Shown here in pieces: positions 6,893-9,145 of a stretch of DNA of 9,145 nucleotides. The stretch is from JANOQP01 sp044227705. GTDB lineage: Bacteria; Bacteroidota; Bacteroidia; Chitinophagales; Saprospiraceae. The position numbers were made by a program, and so were the translations under genes. Position 1 is the stretch's first letter. Every line of letters starts with the position of its first letter. The stretch lies in assembly GCA_044227705.1 (NCBI GenBank), contig JBGAWE010000187.1, positions 1 through 9,145 of the forward strand, in the 5' to 3' direction. A model generated the notes under the pieces. That model searched no databases. It was given only the letters and a program-made list of their open reading frames with translations, and was not told the DNA's origin.

Positions 6893-7219
6893 TCAGGCCT
6901 TTGGGGCCTCGTCGCCGTCGAGCAGGTCCTTGACTGCCTCGGTCTTCTCCTCGGCGAAGGCCTTGGCCTTGTCCCAGAAGTTGCTCCCGGCTGCCGTGGC
7001 CTCGGCCGCTTTGGTCTTGGCCTCACTGGCGGCCTCGGCGGCGGCGACCTGAGCCTTGTCATAAAGCTCGGCGGCCTGCGCCTTCAAGTTGGTGACGGTC
7101 TCGGAGCCGGCGATTTCCTGCGCCTTTTCCGTGGCCGCGTCTTTGATGTCGCCGAGTGTGTCGGCGGCGGATTCTATGGCGTTCTCGGCCATGTCGGAAA
7201 GTTTCTTGAATAAGTCCAT
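6893..7219 (-). CDS. Small Ala/Lys/Glu-rich helical protein, 108 aa
   Basis: The protein has no signal peptide and no membrane segment. It is almost entirely predicted amphipathic helix: repeated blocks of Ala with alternating Lys, Glu and Asp (for example KDAATEKAQEIAGSE and AAAEAASEAKTKAAEATAA), with few aromatic residues and no cysteine. This is the composition of LEA-like, YtxH-like or apolipoprotein-like small proteins, which bind membranes or protect proteins under stress. Such composition is shared by unrelated families, so function stays open. The start MDLFKKLSDM is well placed and the only good one. It has its own terminator immediately downstream and a 135-base gap upstream, so it is probably transcribed alone. 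Confidence 0.75.
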   Translation of the reverse strand: MDLFKKLSDMAENAIESAADTLGDIKDAATEKAQEIAGSETVTNLKAQAAELYDKAQVAAAEAASEAKTKAAEATAAGSNFWDKAKAFAEEKTEAVKDLLDGDEAPKA

Positions 7220-7268
7220 TGTCTGAAATGATTGAGTGTTTGTGATGAACTGCCCAAAATCGGGCGAG

Positions 7269-7313
7269 CAATGTCAGCCGTGTAGACCCGCAAGGCGGGC
7301 CTCGGTCACATTG
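7269..7313. repeat. Interrupted hairpin between ferredoxin and 108-aa genes
   Basis: CAATGT (7269-7274) pairs with ACATTG (7308-7313). Further in, CCG (7278-7280) can pair with CGG (7303-7305), and CCCGC (7287-7291) pairs with GCGGG (7295-7299) around a three-base loop. A second small hairpin (GCCC 7252-7255 with GGGC 7262-7265) lies beside it. No T run follows closely on the minus strand, so it may be a weak terminator for the ferredoxin gene or a leader structure for the 108-aa gene. Confidence 0.4.
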
Positions 7314-7354
7314 CCATCAAAGGTTGCCGAGGCCATTTTCGGAGCCGTAAGCAA

Positions 7355-7675
7355 TCAGGCCGGGGCCAGCTCCGCCTCCAAGCCGTTGAGCTTTTCGGTG
7401 ATTTTCAGTTGACAGCCCAGCCGCGAGTTTTTCTTCACGAAAAAGGCCTGGTCGAGCATGGCCAGCTCGTCGTCGCTCGGCTCGGGCAGCTCGTGGTCGC
7501 TCGTGACATAAACCTGGCAGGTGGCGCAAAGGGCCATTCCTCCGCAAGTCCCTTCGACAGGCAGCCCGGCCGCTTTGCAAATTTCCATGAGGTTGAACCC
7601 CATGTCAGTGGGCGCCTCAATCAAATGTGGCTGCCCCTCGCGGTCTGTGATGGTGATTTGGACATTGTCGAGCAT
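7355..7675 (-). CDS. [2Fe-2S] ferredoxin, adrenodoxin/Isc type, 106 aa
   Basis: This is a soluble one-electron carrier. The cluster ligands are C44, C50 and C53 in TCGGMALCATC (the CX5CX2C spacing of the adrenodoxin/Isc class, not the CX4CX2C of plant type) and C88 in RLGCQL. Acidic residues at 60-75 (DHELPEPSDDE) correspond to the partner-docking region of adrenodoxin-like ferredoxins. The 106-residue length is normal for the class. I chose ATG at 7675 (MLDNVQITIT) because it begins right at the first beta strand. A longer frame from 7732 would add a basic, non-homologous leader and overlap mtgA. It starts 5 bases after the mtgA stop, so it is probably cotranscribed with it. No isc genes are nearby to name a partner. 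Confidence 0.93.
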   Translation of the reverse strand: MLDNVQITITDREGQPHLIEAPTDMGFNLMEICKAAGLPVEGTCGGMALCATCQVYVTSDHELPEPSDDELAMLDQAFFVKKNSRLGCQLKITEKLNGLEAELAPA

Positions 7676-7680
7676 CGTGT

Positions 7681-8400
7681 TCAGTTCTTTTTCGGCGTGT
7701 TCGGGTCGTCGTAGTCGATTTCGTTTCCCCACATCCGCATTTGGCGGCGGATGTGCTGTTGGTATCGGCGCGTATAATTCGAGGGGTTGGAGACTGAAAA
7801 TTTCAGCGGCCCCGGCACGACGGCTGCCAACAGCGCGGCTTCATCGGGGTTCAGTTCTCGGGCGTGCTTTCCGTAGAAATTCCGGGCCGCCGCCTCCGCC
7901 CCGTAAATCCCGTCGCCGAACTCGATGACATTGAGATAGACCGTCATAATCCGCTCCTTCGGCCAAAAAAGCTCTATCAAAAAGGTGAAGTAGACCTCAA
8001 ACCCCTTCCGAATCCACGAGCGCGTCGGCCAGAGGAAGACGTTCTTGGCCGTCTGCTGGCTGATGGTGCTGGCGCCCCATTTCTTCTTGTGGTTCTTGTT
8101 GTGCTCCATCGCCTTTTCGATGGCGTCGAAGTCGAACCCCTCGTGCTCCAGAAAGTTCTGGTCCTCGCCGCAGACGACGGCCAGCTGGAGGCTCTCGGGC
8201 AACTGGTCGAAGCCGACCCAATCCTTCGACAGGCGCATCGACCGCTTCTCGTCGAAGCCCTGCTCGACGAGCCGTTTCACCATCAGAGGAGTTATCGGAA
8301 CCGGCAGAAAGCGGAAAAGGATGGTCGAGCCGACGCTCGATATGAGGAACCAGAGAGCCAGTTTCTTCCCCCATTTCCACGCCAGCCGGGTGATTTTCAT
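7681..8400 (-). CDS. mtgA: Monofunctional peptidoglycan transglycosylase MtgA
   Basis: MtgA polymerises lipid II into glycan strands at the outer face of the inner membrane. The 239-residue product has one N-terminal membrane segment (about 14-32) followed by a GT51 domain. Visible landmarks are the catalytic Glu79 in GEDQNF (78-83), GASTISQQTAKN (109-120), RKGFE (131-135), the second key Glu143 in the IELFWPKERIMTVYLN stretch, and EFGDGIYG (160-167). There is no transpeptidase domain, so it is the monofunctional enzyme rather than a class A PBP. Length and domain order match E. coli MtgA (about 242 aa). The start is uncertain: ATG 8400 gives a family-like N-terminus, but in-frame ATGs at 8439 and 8490 would add 13 or 30 residues, and 8490 has a more AT-rich upstream. 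The ferredoxin gene follows after 5 bases. Confidence 0.94.
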   Translation of the reverse strand: MKITRLAWKWGKKLALWFLISSVGSTILFRFLPVPITPLMVKRLVEQGFDEKRSMRLSKDWVGFDQLPESLQLAVVCGEDQNFLEHEGFDFDAIEKAMEHNKNHKKKWGASTISQQTAKNVFLWPTRSWIRKGFEVYFTFLIELFWPKERIMTVYLNVIEFGDGIYGAEAAARNFYGKHARELNPDEAALLAAVVPGPLKFSVSNPSNYTRRYQQHIRRQMRMWGNEIDYDDPNTPKKN

Positions 8401-8490
8401 GCGGCGGAACCGCTGCCAGCCGCTCGGCTCGGGCGGCATCTGGGAGTAGGTCTCTGGCAGTCCGTAGGGCATTCGTATCAGATTTTTCAT

Positions 8491-8632
8491 GCAAAAGTCG
8501 AAAGCCGTCCCGGCAAAAAAGATGCCCGCGCTGGGGTTTTCTTTGAAAAAAATTGACGCTCCCGCCCAGCCGATTTGGAGGCGCGGCGATTGACTTTTGC
8601 CTCTTCTATTAAAGAAAACTGCTCGAAATAGT
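8491..8632. other. Divergent intergenic region, mtgA / DoxX-like gene
   Basis: This stretch separates the two divergent genes and must hold promoters for both. I see a TTGACTTTTG sequence (8590-8599) on the plus strand, but no -7 element at the right distance. No TAnnTTTG match is found for mtgA either. The region 8401-8490 belongs to mtgA if its start is further upstream. Confidence 0.4.
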
Positions 8633-9145
8633 ATGCTGTCACTTTCCACCTTGCTCACCTCCTTCGCCGTCAGCGGCGCAGTCCTGACCGCCTGGACGGT
8701 CTTCAAAAAAAAGCACCTCAACATCCTGATGACCTTCCTCCAGCACTTCTGCGGCGTGTGGTTCGTCTTCTCGGGGATGGTCAAGGCCGTTGACCCCATC
8801 GGCACGGCCTATAAAATGGAAGACTATTTCGCCGCCTTTCAGACGACTGCCGAGGGGACGTGGATGAAATGGCTCGCGCCGGTCTTCCCGTTCATGTCGA
8901 AATACTCGGCTGCCTTCTCGATTTTCATGATCGTGCTCGAAATCCTGCTCGGCGTCTTCCTCCTTTTCGGCATCCAAAAGAAGCTGACGGCGTGGCTCTT
9001 CTTCTGGGTCTCGCTCTTTTTCACGGTGCTGACGGGCTTCACCTTTTTGAGCGGCTACGTCCCCACGGAGGCCAACTTTTTTGACTTCTCTAAATGGGGG
9101 AAATACGTCCCGACTCAGATGCGCGTGACCGACTGCGGCTGTTTC
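8633..9145 (+). CDS. DoxX/MauE-like membrane protein (3' partial)
   Basis: The first 171 residues are visible and the frame runs off the right edge without a stop. The predicted topology has a first hydrophobic segment (about 6-23), a second (about 31-50) in the motif GVWFVFSGMVKAVDP, then two long segments (about 91-113 and 117-142). The block from FSGMVKAVDPIGTAYK through MEDYF is typical of the DoxX-like membrane proteins of Bacteroidota (BT_3928-like). The last residues, VTDCGCF (165-171), match the DCGCFGD motif found in these proteins and in MauE-type proteins linked to disulfide formation. If the full gene keeps this motif plus a soluble C-terminal part, a thiol-redox role in the membrane is likely. 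ATG 8633 is the first start in frame. The assignment to the superfamily is good; the function is inferred. Confidence 0.82.
   Translation, partial: MLSLSTLLTSFAVSGAVLTAWTVFKKKHLNILMTFLQHFCGVWFVFSGMVKAVDPIGTAYKMEDYFAAFQTTAEGTWMKWLAPVFPFMSKYSAAFSIFMIVLEILLGVFLLFGIQKKLTAWLFFWVSLFFTVLTGFTFLSGYVPTEANFFDFSKWGKYVPTQMRVTDCGCF

Noticed and set aside
7676..7732. Longer N-terminus for the ferredoxin, from 7732
   Set aside because: It would add 19 basic residues not seen in the family and overlap the end of mtgA. Met at 7675 begins the ferredoxin fold directly.
7864..8556. Plus-strand open frame of 230 codons opposite mtgA
   Set aside because: The minus strand here encodes MtgA with all its catalytic motifs. 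The plus frame has no recognisable domain.
8401..8805. mtgA reading frame extended to 8805
   Set aside because: Beyond 8490 it would overlap the divergent DoxX-like gene and adds about 105 residues with no family resemblance. Only starts at 8400, 8439 or 8490 are reasonable.
1..9145. CRISPR array, tRNA, rRNA, transposase or integrase
   Set aside because: No regularly spaced direct repeats, no tRNA-like cloverleaf in the gaps, and no recombinase motifs were seen on either strand.

Overview
The window reads as chromosomal DNA of a GC-rich member of the Bacteroidota, perhaps from the Saprospiria/Chitinophagia side. The grounds are the style of the proteins (a three-domain DsbD whose N-terminal domain looks Bacteroidota-like, a PpiD/SurA-type PPIase, a DoxX/MauE-like membrane protein of the BT_3928 kind), the lack of Shine-Dalgarno sequences before almost every start, and two matches to the Bacteroidota -7 promoter element TAnnTTTG. 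The genus cannot be fixed from the sequence.

Layout, left to right. The plus strand opens with the C-terminal 503 residues of a periplasmic peptidyl-prolyl isomerase (1-1512), closed by a clear intrinsic terminator. Two overlapping genes follow: an unrecognised membrane-anchored protein (1608-2231) and a GNAT acetyltransferase (2218-2733). After a 143-base gap with a promoter-like element comes a complete dsbD (2877-5093) with all three cysteine pairs. A long 29-base-arm inverted repeat (5100-5171) separates it from two translationally coupled small genes of unknown family (5210-5677, 5674-6075), parts of which are clearly AT-richer than the surroundings. A strong bidirectional terminator (about 6108-6152) ends this plus-strand block.

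The next block is on the minus strand: msrB with a lipoprotein-like leader (6172-6714), a 108-residue Ala/Lys/Glu-rich helical protein (6893-7219), an adrenodoxin-type [2Fe-2S] ferredoxin (7355-7675) and, 5 bases upstream of the ferredoxin, the monofunctional transglycosylase gene mtgA (7681-8400, possibly starting further upstream). Divergent from mtgA, a DoxX/MauE-like membrane protein (8633 onward) runs off the right edge.

The shared theme is envelope maintenance: protein folding (PPIase), reducing-power transfer across the membrane (DsbD), repair of oxidised methionine (MsrB), a possible redox membrane protein (DoxX/MauE-like) and peptidoglycan synthesis (MtgA). Most of this looks like ordinary chromosome. 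The least explained part is the coupled pair at 5210-6075, which lies between a large palindrome and a strong terminator. I found no CRISPR array, tRNA, rRNA, transposase or integrase.
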